From assembly GCA_021741205.1 (NCBI GenBank), contig JAIOYI010000009.1, positions 1 through 64,000 on the forward strand: 64,000 nt of DNA. Reading direction: 5' to 3'. The notes beneath the pieces are model-generated. The model was not told where the DNA came from, did not search any database, and saw only the letters and a list, made by a program, of their open reading frames with translations. Positions 28,236-37,381 of the stretch are shown here, piece after piece. Made by a program: the position numbers and the translations under genes. Origin of the DNA: Emcibacter sp. (GTDB taxonomy: Bacteria > Pseudomonadota > Alphaproteobacteria > Sphingomonadales > Emcibacteraceae). Within the stretch, counting starts at the first letter, position 1; the number at the start of each line of letters is the position of its first letter.

Positions 28236-29243
28236 TTAAGCAATTTTAACAATCTGTTTGCCAAAATTTTCCCCCTTTAACATGCCAATGAAGGCCGTTG
28301 GGGCATTTTCAAGACCATCCGCCACGGTTTCATGATATTTCAATTTACCTTCCTGCAACCATATCTTGGCCTTTTGAATATATTCCATATTTCGGGCAGG
28401 ATTATCAAAGACTATAAACCCCTGAAGCTTTAGACGCCGTTGAATGATAATACCCATTCCCCGAGGGCCCGGTGACATTTCGGCCTTATTATAGTCTGCT
28501 ATCATGCCGCAAATGGCCATTCGTCCAAAATCCCGCATATTCCATAGAACAGCCTCCATAATTTCGCCGCCGACATTTTCAAAATTAACATCAATGCCTT
28601 TTGGGCAAAGCTTAGCAATGGTCTTTGCAATAGAGCCGCATGTTTTATAATTAAATGCCCGGTCAAAGCCCAAATCATTGATCAGAAAATCAACCTTGTC
28701 ATCGGATCCCGCACAGCCGACAACCTCACAGCCCATGATTTTGGCGATCTGTCCCACAACACTTCCCACCGCACCCGATGCAGCAGAAACAAAAACCACC
28801 TCACCTGCCTTCGCATTGGCAATATCCACTAGCCCCGCATAGGCCGTCATGCCCGGCATACCCAAGACACCCAGATAATATGAAAGCGGCAACTCTCCCC
28901 GCTCCACGCTAAGCAATCCCTCCCCATTGGATTTAGAATAATTTTCCCAGCCCAACATACCCACAACCACATCGCCTTCTTTGAACTTCGGGTTTTGCGA
29001 TTGGATCACTTCGCCGACAACGCCCGCCTCCAATACCGCGCCAATCTGAAAGGGCGGCACATAAGATTTTGCATCATTCATACGGGAACGCATATAGGGA
29101 TCAACAGACATAAAAAGATTGCGCACCAATATTTCACCCGCTCCAATGTCGGGAATTTTTCCTGATACCCGTTTGAAATTTTCAGGCATAACCCAGCCCT
29201 CTGGTCTGCTGTTTAATATGATTTGCTGATTAATCTCACCCAT
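28236..29243 (-). CDS. NADP-dependent oxidoreductase of the MDR superfamily (CurA/alkenal reductase type)
   Basis: 335 residues of the zinc-free medium-chain reductases that reduce activated double bonds. MSVDPYMRSRMND, the pattern GMLGWENYSKS, LGVLGMPGMTAYAGL, and the nucleotide-binding VSAASGAVGSVVGQIAKIMG are conserved, as are NFENVGGEIM and GMIADYN. No structural or catalytic zinc ligands are seen. Close in pattern to E. coli CurA, but the natural substrate is unknown. Converges with the glycosyltransferase. Confidence 0.88.
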   Translation of the reverse strand: MGEINQQIILNSRPEGWVMPENFKRVSGKIPDIGAGEILVRNLFMSVDPYMRSRMNDAKSYVPPFQIGAVLEAGVVGEVIQSQNPKFKEGDVVVGMLGWENYSKSNGEGLLSVERGELPLSYYLGVLGMPGMTAYAGLVDIANAKAGEVVFVSAASGAVGSVVGQIAKIMGCEVVGCAGSDDKVDFLINDLGFDRAFNYKTCGSIAKTIAKLCPKGIDVNFENVGGEIMEAVLWNMRDFGRMAICGMIADYNKAEMSPGPRGMGIIIQRRLKLQGFIVFDNPARNMEYIQKAKIWLQEGKLKYHETVADGLENAPTAFIGMLKGENFGKQIVKIA

Positions 29244-29369
29244 TTTATTATCCTATCTTTAATATAAAACGTCTAAATTCTATTATTGACAATATTAGGA
29301 ATAAAAACCACTATTATAATAGATTACCAAAAATGACCAGAATTTGGCCCTACCAGAATTAGACCCAAG

Positions 29370-30299
29370 ATGAAATATTTTATCCTCAATCTGTTTCTTA
29401 CATTTCTTGTGATTCTTTCATCGGAAGGGGCGGCAACGGAAGAAAATAACCTTTTTCATAAAATCCAACCAAATAAAATATGGGATATAAAGAATGGAAA
29501 TTTTATTTCCGAAAAGGATTTTATCCGTAAACTAGGATCAAATTATAATCTTCTGCTGGGTATTGATGATAAGAATCCTGAGCATTATCAAAGCGCAAAT
29601 CGGGTCATAAGAAAGCTGTCCGAGAACAACCATAAGCCCATAATTTTGCTCGGCAATGTGGAAAGAAGCAAACAAAATGCTTTTGCCATATTTGCCTCTA
29701 GACAAAAAGACCCCACAAAAATTTACACGGCAACGGGTCTTGATATGTTGCTTGATTGGCAAAATAACGGTCAGGCAAGTTGGGCTGTTGTAAGACCCGT
29801 CTTTGATGTCGCTCTAGAAAAAAGACTGTCCTTAGAGGCTGTGAACTTTTCTCGCTATGAGATTGGAAAAATTCATAAAGATGGCCTTATGGGGCTGCCA
29901 GAAGACATCAAAGCATCAGTTATTTCACTTCTTTCCGATCCCTTGCCCGATAGTAATATGAATATCATTAAAAAAGCTATTAAAGCCCATTACTGTCTCC
30001 CACTTCCCCCTGAGGTCGTGGATAAACTTAGCCTGATCCAACGTGCTCAGAACAGCCTTTTTGCTCTAAATCTTAGCCACAAAGAAACTCAAACGACAAT
30101 TCTCATTGCCCAAAAAGACCATATTGCAAAAGCAACCGGCATCCCCTTTTATCTCCATAAATTAGACCCTGATAGGGGAAATATCAGTCTCACCCTTATA
30201 GAAATTGCACCAGATATTGACATCGCCACCATAAGCCAAAGCGATGTCGATTTCATTTGGTTCACCCGTAAAAACGAGAATTCTTTGCATTGTCCATAA
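29370..30299 (+). CDS. ChaN-like exported protein (DUF399 family)
   Basis: 309 residues with an N-terminal signal sequence (hydrophobic LNLFLTFLVILSS, cleavage near EGAA). The segment NLLLGIDDKNPEHYQSANRVI corresponds to the GE-HDNPxHH region of ChaN proteins, but here the usual GExHDN is GIDDKN, so the metal/haem-related residues may be altered. AVVRPVFDVALEKRLSLEAVNFSRYEI also follows the family. ChaN-type proteins bind haem and are linked with iron uptake. Isolated gene between convergent and divergent neighbours. Moderate confidence because the key motif has drifted. Confidence 0.62.
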   Translation: MKYFILNLFLTFLVILSSEGAATEENNLFHKIQPNKIWDIKNGNFISEKDFIRKLGSNYNLLLGIDDKNPEHYQSANRVIRKLSENNHKPIILLGNVERSKQNAFAIFASRQKDPTKIYTATGLDMLLDWQNNGQASWAVVRPVFDVALEKRLSLEAVNFSRYEIGKIHKDGLMGLPEDIKASVISLLSDPLPDSNMNIIKKAIKAHYCLPLPPEVVDKLSLIQRAQNSLFALNLSHKETQTTILIAQKDHIAKATGIPFYLHKLDPDRGNISLTLIEIAPDIDIATISQSDVDFIWFTRKNENSLHCP

Positions 30300-30310
30300 A
30301 TTTCATCTTC

Positions 30311-30742
30311 TTATTCAATAAGCTGAAAATGCAACATGGATGATGCAATTGGCTTTTCAGGATCAGATTGCCATGCCTCAGCGTGGAGTGTCGCAAAGCG
30401 ACGACCTTTTCGGAAAATTTTGGCTCTGGCATAGCTATCCACTGGCTTACCACTTCTTAAATAATCAATCGTGGCATCAACGGTTTTTGGAATATGGACG
30501 ATGTCTCTATCCCAAACCAGTTCCATAATGGCCGCCATTTCCATTAAAGAGGCTATGGTTCCCCCATGCAGTGCCTGCGGGAAAGGTGTTCCTATCAGAT
30601 CTGAATGATATTTCATAACCGTGGTTAATATACCGTCTTGTCTTATCAGACGAAATCCCATCATTTTGGCATAGGGGCTAATATCAAGAGGCTGATCAAA
30701 TTTCTGAAGCTTTTTTAAATCGGTGAGGAAATTTAAAATCAT
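30311..30742 (-). CDS. PaaI-family (hot-dog) thioesterase
   Basis: 143 residues with the hot-dog pattern PQALHGGTIASLMEMAAIMEL, the HGG-x4-L-x2 helix of PaaI-type acyl-CoA thioesterases, followed by PKTVDATIDYLRSGK and FRKGRRFATLHAEAW. Its start overlaps the stop of the preceding thioesterase gene as ATGA, so both are made together. Substrate unknown. Confidence 0.85.
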   Translation of the reverse strand: MILNFLTDLKKLQKFDQPLDISPYAKMMGFRLIRQDGILTTVMKYHSDLIGTPFPQALHGGTIASLMEMAAIMELVWDRDIVHIPKTVDATIDYLRSGKPVDSYARAKIFRKGRRFATLHAEAWQSDPEKPIASSMLHFQLIE

Positions 30743-31215
30743 AATGGTGGGTCCTCATCCTGAATATCATTTTCAGACATTTCCTCAGAAGCCGTCATTT
30801 CCGCATAGGAAAAAACTCCAACGCCGTGGGCAATAGGTTTTGTTTCACCCTTGGAAAAGACATCGCCTTGAACAAAAATAATCTGATCCGCCTTTTTCAG
30901 GCATCTTGTCTTAACAATAACAGACGAATAAGGCTCGGGCTTTTCAAAATAGTCCACCCGCAAATCAAGGGTTACAATTCTACGGTAAGATTTTAATTGC
31001 GCATAAGTCGCCGCACCAAGAGCGGTATCTAAAAGAGCTGTTATCGCACCATTGGCAATTATACCACTATTGGGGAAAGTTTCCAATTCTGGATTATAGG
31101 GCATCTCGATAGTTAGACCGGTCGCTGTCTTTTCATAAAGTCTAAGCCCCAAACGATGGGCATGAGGAATGGAGAGAATAATCTTGTCAAACGCTATGTC
31201 TTGAATGGGGATCAT
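30739..31215 (-). CDS. Second PaaI-family thioesterase
   Basis: 158 residues, hot-dog fold: NSGIIANGAITALLDTALGAAT in the active-site helix region and VTLDLRVDYFEKPEP, VQGDVFSKG. The usual HGG histidine is replaced by NG (IIANGAIT), a variation known in the family that may change catalysis. The frame runs to 31302 into sufE, but AGGAAAG sits 7 bases before ATG at 31215 (MIPIQD), chosen as start. It lies 31 bases after sufE and overlaps the next thioesterase. Confidence 0.82.
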   Translation of the reverse strand: MIPIQDIAFDKIILSIPHAHRLGLRLYEKTATGLTIEMPYNPELETFPNSGIIANGAITALLDTALGAATYAQLKSYRRIVTLDLRVDYFEKPEPYSSVIVKTRCLKKADQIIFVQGDVFSKGETKPIAHGVGVFSYAEMTASEEMSENDIQDEDPPL

Positions 31216-31246
31216 GTGAATCTTTCCTATATCCAATTCAACGAGG

Positions 31247-31654
31247 CTATTTATAACCTGCTGCAATGCGTTTAATTCTTTCCACCATGGAAAAAAGTCC
31301 ATTTGTACGCATGGGCGATAAATGTTTTTCTAACCCCAATTGATTCAGAATGTCCCGCGCCTCGAGCGATAAAATTTCTTCGGGCGATTTATCAGAATAG
31401 ATCATTAATATCATAGCCACAAGTCCACGAACAATATGGGCATCGCTTTCCCCCTTAAATGTCACATGACCATCGGAAAAAGAATGAACAAGCCACACCC
31501 GACTGGTGCAACCATGAACACGATTCTCTTCGGTCATATCCTTTTCATCAAAGGGTGGCAGCGTACGTCCAAGATCAATAATATATTTATATTTATCTTC
31601 CCAGTCGTCTAGATATGAAAAAGTTTCAAGTACATCGTCTATGGTTTCCGTCAT
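31247..31654 (-). CDS. sufE: SufE family cysteine desulfuration protein
   Basis: 135 residues. The sulfur-accepting cysteine is in RVHGCTSRVWL (Cys49, close to Cys51 of E. coli SufE), with KYIIDLGRTLPPF upstream and LVAMILMIYSDKSPEEI downstream. SufE takes persulfide from SufS and hands it to the SufBCD scaffold. Its start overlaps the stop of the TusA-like gene by four bases (ATGA), suggesting joint sulfur trafficking. The suf operon itself is not in the window. Confidence 0.92.
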   Translation of the reverse strand: MTETIDDVLETFSYLDDWEDKYKYIIDLGRTLPPFDEKDMTEENRVHGCTSRVWLVHSFSDGHVTFKGESDAHIVRGLVAMILMIYSDKSPEEILSLEARDILNQLGLEKHLSPMRTNGLFSMVERIKRIAAGYK

Positions 31655-31905
31655 TCCTTACCGATCTTTTTTATAAAATAATAAAAAATATTATCTACTT
31701 CTTTCATTTGTATAAGTTTATGACCCGTCTGTTGACAAAAAAAAGGAAAATCAATTTGTGTCATGGGGTCTGTCGCGATAACTTTCAATATAGTATCCGT
31801 TGACATGCTTTCAAGGATACGCCGAACACGCAAAACAGGAACCGGGCATTTATGCCCTCTCACATCAAGTATTTCACGATAAATTTCTAAAGCAACGCTC
31901 ATCAT
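31651..31905 (-). CDS. TusA/SirA-like sulfur carrier
   Basis: 84 residues, one two-layer alpha/beta domain. LDVRGHKCPVPVLRVRRIL carries the CPxP motif with the persulfide-bearing cysteine (Cys20), and ATDPMTQIDFPFFCQQTGHKL is the second half-typical sequence. TusA-like proteins pass sulfur among tRNA thiolation, cofactor and Fe-S paths. First gene of an overlapping operon with sufE and two thioesterases. Two adjacent ATGs (31905 and 31902) are both possible starts. Confidence 0.88.
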   Translation of the reverse strand: MMSVALEIYREILDVRGHKCPVPVLRVRRILESMSTDTILKVIATDPMTQIDFPFFCQQTGHKLIQMKEVDNIFYYFIKKIGKE

Positions 31906-32098
31906 AATAAACCAATCTGTCCATTATTATTCTTGTTTTGTATAATATTCTGAAGATAAATTGAATAAAAATCAAATTAATGGACAAAAAACCAAATATT
32001 CAAAATAATTAACAGTATTTCTATTTACGATATTAACGCACTATTAAGGCCATTCATCTAATATTTTGCTTAATAATAAAATAAAAGGGCAGTCAATA

Positions 32099-34369
32099 AT
32101 GGGAAATAGGGTTGTAAGTGTAATCCAAAGGCGGGAAAATAAGGGTTTGATTAGTTTAGATGATATATTAAATGGGCTTCCACAAGCTATAGCCCTTTTT
32201 GACCAAAATCTTACTCTAACACATTGGAACAAAAGACTACTTGATGTCCTTGAAATACAGAATGATTTTCTGAACGATGTTGTTTATCTTAATGATATTC
32301 TGCACATAAACTGGAGCAACCAACAAAAAAATAAGAAAAATAATTTTGCGGCAACCATTTTAAGTGAATTATCCAAGGCAAAGACCTCTGATGATTTGTT
32401 TCCTTTCAGCTATGAATATCGCTTAACAGAAGAAAAGAATATAGAAATTAAAGGGGAAATCATCCCAAGCCGCGGATTGGCGGTCACTTTCTCTGATATC
32501 TCCTTACGATCCAATCCTAATTATTATCTTCTAAGCACACCCGCACCTAAGTCCGATAATATTAATGAATTAGAAAGAAACCGCCTGATTGAAGCACAGT
32601 CAAATCTTCAAACATTAGAGATGGAAGCGGCCAAAGCAGTCCAGATGGCTGAAGATCTTGCTTTTACACGGGAAATTGCAGAAAATAATGCCCTTCACAT
32701 AGAAGCCATTCTAAATGCTATTTCTGATGTTCTTGTCACAACCGATATTGACGGTAATATCATGACTTGCAACCGAGCCGTACGGGATATGTTCAGCTAT
32801 ACGGCAGAAGAAGTTATCGGACAGAACCTTCTTCTCCTCATCAATACGCCTCATATTTTATCAGAAACAGATATACCAAAACTTTTCTTTAATATTGATG
32901 AGGATGAACAGCTAAAAAAACAAAGCGGCACAGGAAATAAGAAAAATGGTATCTCGTTTCCCATTGAATTAAATATTCGTGAGGTAACAATTAAAGATGA
33001 AAAACAATTTACCATTGTTATTTCAGATGTTACTGAGCGTCACGAGGCGGAAATACTCATTCGTGAAATGGCTCTCCACGACAGCTTAACAGGTCTTGCC
33101 AACCGCAACCTGTTACAACAAAGACTAGATGATGCCATACGAATGGCAAGACGCATGGAAAAAAAAATATCGGTCATGTTTCTTGATCTTGATGGATTTA
33201 AACCGATCAATGATTTATACGGCCATGCCACTGGCGATAAATTATTGCGGGTTGTGGCCAACAGGTTGGAAAGCTGCGCCCGTGAAGTTGATACAGTGGC
33301 CCGCATAGGCGGTGACGAATTTGCTATTATTTATACCAATATTAACAATGCAACAGACGTCTCCAAAGCAGCCCAGCGCATATTGGACTGCGTCAAAAAA
33401 CCCATCGTCATTAATGGAAATTCCCATCAAATAGGAACCAGCATCGGCATCAGCTTTTTTCCTCTTGATACAGAAGACCCTGAAGAATTGATTAGAATGG
33501 CTGATGTGGCCTTATATCAGGCAAAAAACGAAGGCAAAGGTGGTTATCGCCTTTATAATCCTAAAATGGATTCCAAGGCAAAATCAGACCGTCAAATTGA
33601 AATGGATCTTGAAAAAGCAATTAAAAATGATGAACTTATTTTACATTTCCAACCAATGTTAAGTACGCTTGATAACAGTATCATAGGCGCAGAGGCACTT
33701 GTACGATGGCAACATCCCGAAAAGGGAATGATCCCGCCTTTTGCTTTTATACCTATTGCAGAAAATTCCGAATTAATCTTAAGACTTGGTCAAAAAATCC
33801 TCGAAATGGCGTGCATACAGGGCAAAGCATGGCAAGACATGAACATGCCCGAATTCCGTGTATGCGTTAATATTTCCGCGCGCCAGTTTCAGGCAAAGGA
33901 CTTTATTGATAATGTAGAAAAAGCGCTGATGCTTTCGGGAATTGACCCCAATCGACTTGAGCTTGAAATCACCGAGGGCATGGTGATCGGTGATACGGAA
34001 GCCGTCGCTAAAAAACTGCATATCCTAGCTGATCGTGGTATTTCCCTTGCCATTGATGACTTTGGAACGGGTTATTCTTCTTTGGCCTATTTAAAACGCT
34101 TCCCCGTGCATCAACTTAAAATTGATCAATCCTTCATAAAGGACATTGCCCATGATCATGAAGATGCGGCCATTACAGATGCGGTTATTCAACTTGGCCA
34201 TAGTTTAGGACTGACCGTCGTTGCTGAAGGAGTTGAAACAGAGGAGCAGGCGCGCATTCTGCGTCAAAAGAGATGTGATGTCTTGCAAGGATATTTTTTC
34301 AGCAAACCTATCCCAGTCAATGAATTCGAGCCATGGGCCATTGCCCATGCCGCTAAAATTGCAACCTAA
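32099..34369 (+). CDS. PAS-GGDEF-EAL cyclic di-GMP protein
   Basis: 756 residues. Order: a PAS-like domain (~15-110, LFDQNLTLTHWNKRLLDVLEI), a coiled coil (~160-200), a second PAS (~205-325, ISDVLVTTDIDGNIMTCNRAV), GGDEF (~335-500) with intact RIGGDEFAI at about 402, and EAL (~510-756) with AEALVRWQHPEKG at about 530 and DDFGTGYSS. Both catalytic motifs look intact, so the protein may make and break cyclic di-GMP; the PAS domains sense an unknown signal. No membrane helix. The frame opens at a TTG (32066) but AAAGGG lies 8 bases before ATG at 32099. Confidence 0.93.
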   Translation: MGNRVVSVIQRRENKGLISLDDILNGLPQAIALFDQNLTLTHWNKRLLDVLEIQNDFLNDVVYLNDILHINWSNQQKNKKNNFAATILSELSKAKTSDDLFPFSYEYRLTEEKNIEIKGEIIPSRGLAVTFSDISLRSNPNYYLLSTPAPKSDNINELERNRLIEAQSNLQTLEMEAAKAVQMAEDLAFTREIAENNALHIEAILNAISDVLVTTDIDGNIMTCNRAVRDMFSYTAEEVIGQNLLLLINTPHILSETDIPKLFFNIDEDEQLKKQSGTGNKKNGISFPIELNIREVTIKDEKQFTIVISDVTERHEAEILIREMALHDSLTGLANRNLLQQRLDDAIRMARRMEKKISVMFLDLDGFKPINDLYGHATGDKLLRVVANRLESCAREVDTVARIGGDEFAIIYTNINNATDVSKAAQRILDCVKKPIVINGNSHQIGTSIGISFFPLDTEDPEELIRMADVALYQAKNEGKGGYRLYNPKMDSKAKSDRQIEMDLEKAIKNDELILHFQPMLSTLDNSIIGAEALVRWQHPEKGMIPPFAFIPIAENSELILRLGQKILEMACIQGKAWQDMNMPEFRVCVNISARQFQAKDFIDNVEKALMLSGIDPNRLELEITEGMVIGDTEAVAKKLHILADRGISLAIDDFGTGYSSLAYLKRFPVHQLKIDQSFIKDIAHDHEDAAITDAVIQLGHSLGLTVVAEGVETEEQARILRQKRCDVLQGYFFSKPIPVNEFEPWAIAHAAKIAT

Positions 34370-34381
34370 TATTTCACGGTT

Positions 34382-36715
34382 TTAAAATTTGGAACCAAGG
34401 CGAAACAAGATAGCTGAATTGTCTCCATTTTCCCTATTATGACTAGGGTTAATTTGGTGCAGGATATTAATATCCATTCGTGCCCCAAAGAAATCGGCAA
34501 GTCTATAAGCCAGTTCAACATCAATTTCACGCCCATTGGGGGCAAGTGATATCTGATTGGTGATAAAAGACAAACTGTCTGTCTGGTAATTTCTATGGGA
34601 TGCATAAGATATATCCGCATAACCCGAAACCACCCGAAGCGGCTGACTGACCGCTAAGCTTAATTGATCCCCCTGTTGAAACAAAGAGTTTCCCATCATG
34701 CCTATCAAGAAACTGCTTGATGCCAAATCACCGATTTTGCCCACAAGACTTAAGTCCGCATTTTTGACAGATGTCACACCATAAGAAATCTTAGAAAATA
34801 AATTAACATTCGGTGCAATATCCACATCAAACCGCAGATTGGAAAATTTTGTCATAGCCCCTTCGCCCAAAGAAATTGCCCCAGAAGATAGACTCCCAAG
34901 AACGCTACCCCGTTCATTCATAAGGCCAACATCAAGACCAAAATTTATCGATGCGGTCAAAGCTTTATCTAATTTTGCCATCACAACATAGCTGTCCGCA
35001 CTTAAGTTATAATGCTGCCATTCTTGGCGTCCATGTCCAAAAACCAAGTCAAGCTTCATATCAGAGCCAAGTTTTTGCCCAAATATCATATTTTGATTAT
35101 TTTGCCGCCCCATAAGAGCAGAGAAATCCTCTCGCCCGATGGTCAAAAATTCTTCTTGATTATAATTCCCCATGATCTCGTTCAACGAAAGTCCCTCAGA
35201 AATTGTGACCTCACGATTTGGTGAAAGCGACAAATCAAGCCGCATACGCAAAGCATGGTTGCGGTTTCTGCTTATATTCTGATGAGAGAAATAATGATCT
35301 TCCACCTCTTGAAAACGCCAATCTTCCTGCCACATGAATTTCAGTGCTGTGGATTGATCAAATTGCAAGGATGACATTCTGTGTCCCCGATTGCTTTCCA
35401 GCAGAGATTGAAGGCTCACACCATTGTCCTGTCGAAAAATATTTTGCCCAAGGTCAACCCGAAAAGAACGATTATAACCATCCAGCATCATACTATTACC
35501 AAGCTCCGCCGAAAAGAACGCAAAGCTTCCAAAGGCACCACCACTTAATAGGACGCTCGTCTTTATATCAACCAAAACTGTCCCACCCACAGCCGTTTTC
35601 ACAGCAATCGAGGCAACCCCCTGCGGCTTAAAGGCCTCTTCTAAATTAACAAGGCCACGACCATAAATAATATCCGCACCCACAACCCCCAAATCTGTTG
35701 CGGTGCTGTATAATAAATCAACCACCTGCTTTCCCGTCAAATTAGGAAAGGCATCCATCAAAAGCGCCGCCGCTCCTGCGATATGAGGAGCAGAAAAAGA
35801 CGTTCCATTATATAAATAGTAGGCTTGATTGCCATTTTCATCTATGCCGAGTGATAATATCTCCTGTCCACCCGCAACCAAAAAAACATCTTTGGCCACA
35901 TCGCCCGCCCTATGGCTAAAATCTGCTATTGTTGCTGCGCTATCAACCGCCCCCGCCACAATAATTTGACCATTCGCCCAACTTTGCCATGCAACAGAGG
36001 CAGAATTTTCTGGCTGTGCAATAGTGAGATCCGTATCCGTATCATCCCGATTACCCGCGGCAAGCACAATAATCATACCCGCATCAACAGCTCTCTTATA
36101 GGCGTCGACAAGAACAGGTAAATTAAAGCCATCACCCCCTAAACTTATATTGACGATTTTAACCCCACGCACCCGTGCATAATCAAGGGCTGCCGCTATA
36201 TCATAGTCCGAGAAAACACACCCATCAACACTGCTGCAACTGTCTATATCTGCGGTATTGATCGCCAGAATTTTTGCATCGAAAGCAACCCCATGGCTAT
36301 TGACATTAGACTGATCAGAGGGATTGCGAACAGCGGCAATGACACCCGATACCCCCGTGCCGTGGCCATCAACATCTTGCAAATCGGCTTTTTGCCCCGT
36401 GACAATATTGGTACTGTCTGGATGAATGTTGGCTTTAATCTGTAAATTGGTGCTATCAATCCCCGAATCAATGACGGCAACCGTAATACCCGCCCCCGTT
36501 GCACCCTTGTCATAGGCCACGATAGCATGTATTTGATCGAGGCCATAATTATTACGATATTCCACAGTATTATAATTAATCGGACTAGGGGGCGGCGTAA
36601 TAACAGGCGTTCCCCCACCGCCTGAGGATGTCCCCCCACAAGACGCAAGCCATAAACAACTCATCATCACCAAAAAAAAATTAATCCAACACGACTTAAC
36701 AAAATATTTGGTCAT
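34382..36715 (-). CDS. Subtilisin-like (S8) serine protease lipoprotein with autotransporter-like C-terminus
   Basis: 777 residues. A signal sequence ends in lipobox LWLASC (Cys ~26), followed by a Gly/Pro linker. The S8 domain has Asp83 (AVIDSGID), His118 (DGHGTGVSG) and Ser306 (GTSFSAPHIAG), the full triad. After about residue 380 the chain turns into amphipathic, aromatic-rich strands ending in LFRLGSKF, with terminal Phe, like an autotransporter beta barrel. Lipid-anchored S8 autotransporters of this kind (SphB1, NalP) process other surface proteins. Start at ATG 36715 rather than the TTG at 36721. The DUF1579-like gene stops 6 bases upstream. Confidence 0.82.
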   Translation of the reverse strand: MTKYFVKSCWINFFLVMMSCLWLASCGGTSSGGGGTPVITPPPSPINYNTVEYRNNYGLDQIHAIVAYDKGATGAGITVAVIDSGIDSTNLQIKANIHPDSTNIVTGQKADLQDVDGHGTGVSGVIAAVRNPSDQSNVNSHGVAFDAKILAINTADIDSCSSVDGCVFSDYDIAAALDYARVRGVKIVNISLGGDGFNLPVLVDAYKRAVDAGMIIVLAAGNRDDTDTDLTIAQPENSASVAWQSWANGQIIVAGAVDSAATIADFSHRAGDVAKDVFLVAGGQEILSLGIDENGNQAYYLYNGTSFSAPHIAGAAALLMDAFPNLTGKQVVDLLYSTATDLGVVGADIIYGRGLVNLEEAFKPQGVASIAVKTAVGGTVLVDIKTSVLLSGGAFGSFAFFSAELGNSMMLDGYNRSFRVDLGQNIFRQDNGVSLQSLLESNRGHRMSSLQFDQSTALKFMWQEDWRFQEVEDHYFSHQNISRNRNHALRMRLDLSLSPNREVTISEGLSLNEIMGNYNQEEFLTIGREDFSALMGRQNNQNMIFGQKLGSDMKLDLVFGHGRQEWQHYNLSADSYVVMAKLDKALTASINFGLDVGLMNERGSVLGSLSSGAISLGEGAMTKFSNLRFDVDIAPNVNLFSKISYGVTSVKNADLSLVGKIGDLASSSFLIGMMGNSLFQQGDQLSLAVSQPLRVVSGYADISYASHRNYQTDSLSFITNQISLAPNGREIDVELAYRLADFFGARMDINILHQINPSHNRENGDNSAILFRLGSKF

Positions 36716-36721
36716 AAGCAA

Positions 36722-37306
36722 TTACTCATCCCCTTGATTTTCTTCATCCAGAGGAATGTTACTGCTATTTCTTTGATAAATAAAATCAAAAAGGATATGC
36801 CAATTTTCTTCCTCGATTTTTTTACGCCTCGCCATATGGGAAACGGTTCCATCTTTTTGTTTTTGCCAGCTCAATTTATAAAGATATCCCATAATCGGTG
36901 TCTCTGACATCAATTGCATCATATCACCCTCTAATTTTCCTTTTAATATTTGTGATCCAGCCTGATTATCTACCCAAAACTGAACCCACTGCTGACCATC
37001 AAAGGCCGTCAGGCTTTTGCCATTCATACGAAAGGGTACAAGGGGGGACGAAAAATAATCATCCAAAGACACCCAAGCCTGTTGTATGGCACAGCCGTTC
37101 AACGTGCGGCTTACCCTATCAAAACCCGCAAGTTCACCACTTTCTCTATGATATACCTTCCAATCGCCGACCCAGAAATCAAATACCCTAAACATGGGCG
37201 GCGAACAGGGAATAATAGGCCGTGTTTCTTCTTTGGCAAGAAGGGTCTGACTATAAAAAATGAGATTGCCACATATCATGCAAAATATAACCAAAATATT
37301 TTTCAA
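36722..37306 (-). CDS. Exported DUF1579-like (lipocalin-like) protein
   Basis: 194 residues with a signal peptide (hydrophobic LVIFCMICGNLIFYSQTLLA, cleavage near LLAKE). The mature part has FRVFDFWVGDWKVY, the FDFW-G-W motif of DUF1579/lipocalin-like proteins, then NGCAIQQAWVS and FDGQQWVQFWVDNQAGS. Such proteins form small beta barrels and have no settled function. It is followed 6 bases later by the S8 protease gene, so the two are probably co-transcribed and may act together at the envelope. Confidence 0.72.
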   Translation of the reverse strand: MKNILVIFCMICGNLIFYSQTLLAKEETRPIIPCSPPMFRVFDFWVGDWKVYHRESGELAGFDRVSRTLNGCAIQQAWVSLDDYFSSPLVPFRMNGKSLTAFDGQQWVQFWVDNQAGSQILKGKLEGDMMQLMSETPIMGYLYKLSWQKQKDGTVSHMARRKKIEEENWHILFDFIYQRNSSNIPLDEENQGDE

Positions 37307-37381
37307 TTGTTTTTCCTTCTGTTATAGCGCAGGGTCACGCCTTACTTACCACATTTTATAAAACAGAATAATAGTATAATC

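Noticed and set aside
29286..29320. TTGACA and TATAAT before the ChaN-like gene
   Set aside because: Spacer is 23 bases, too long for a sigma-70 promoter; only the TATAAT might be used with another -35.
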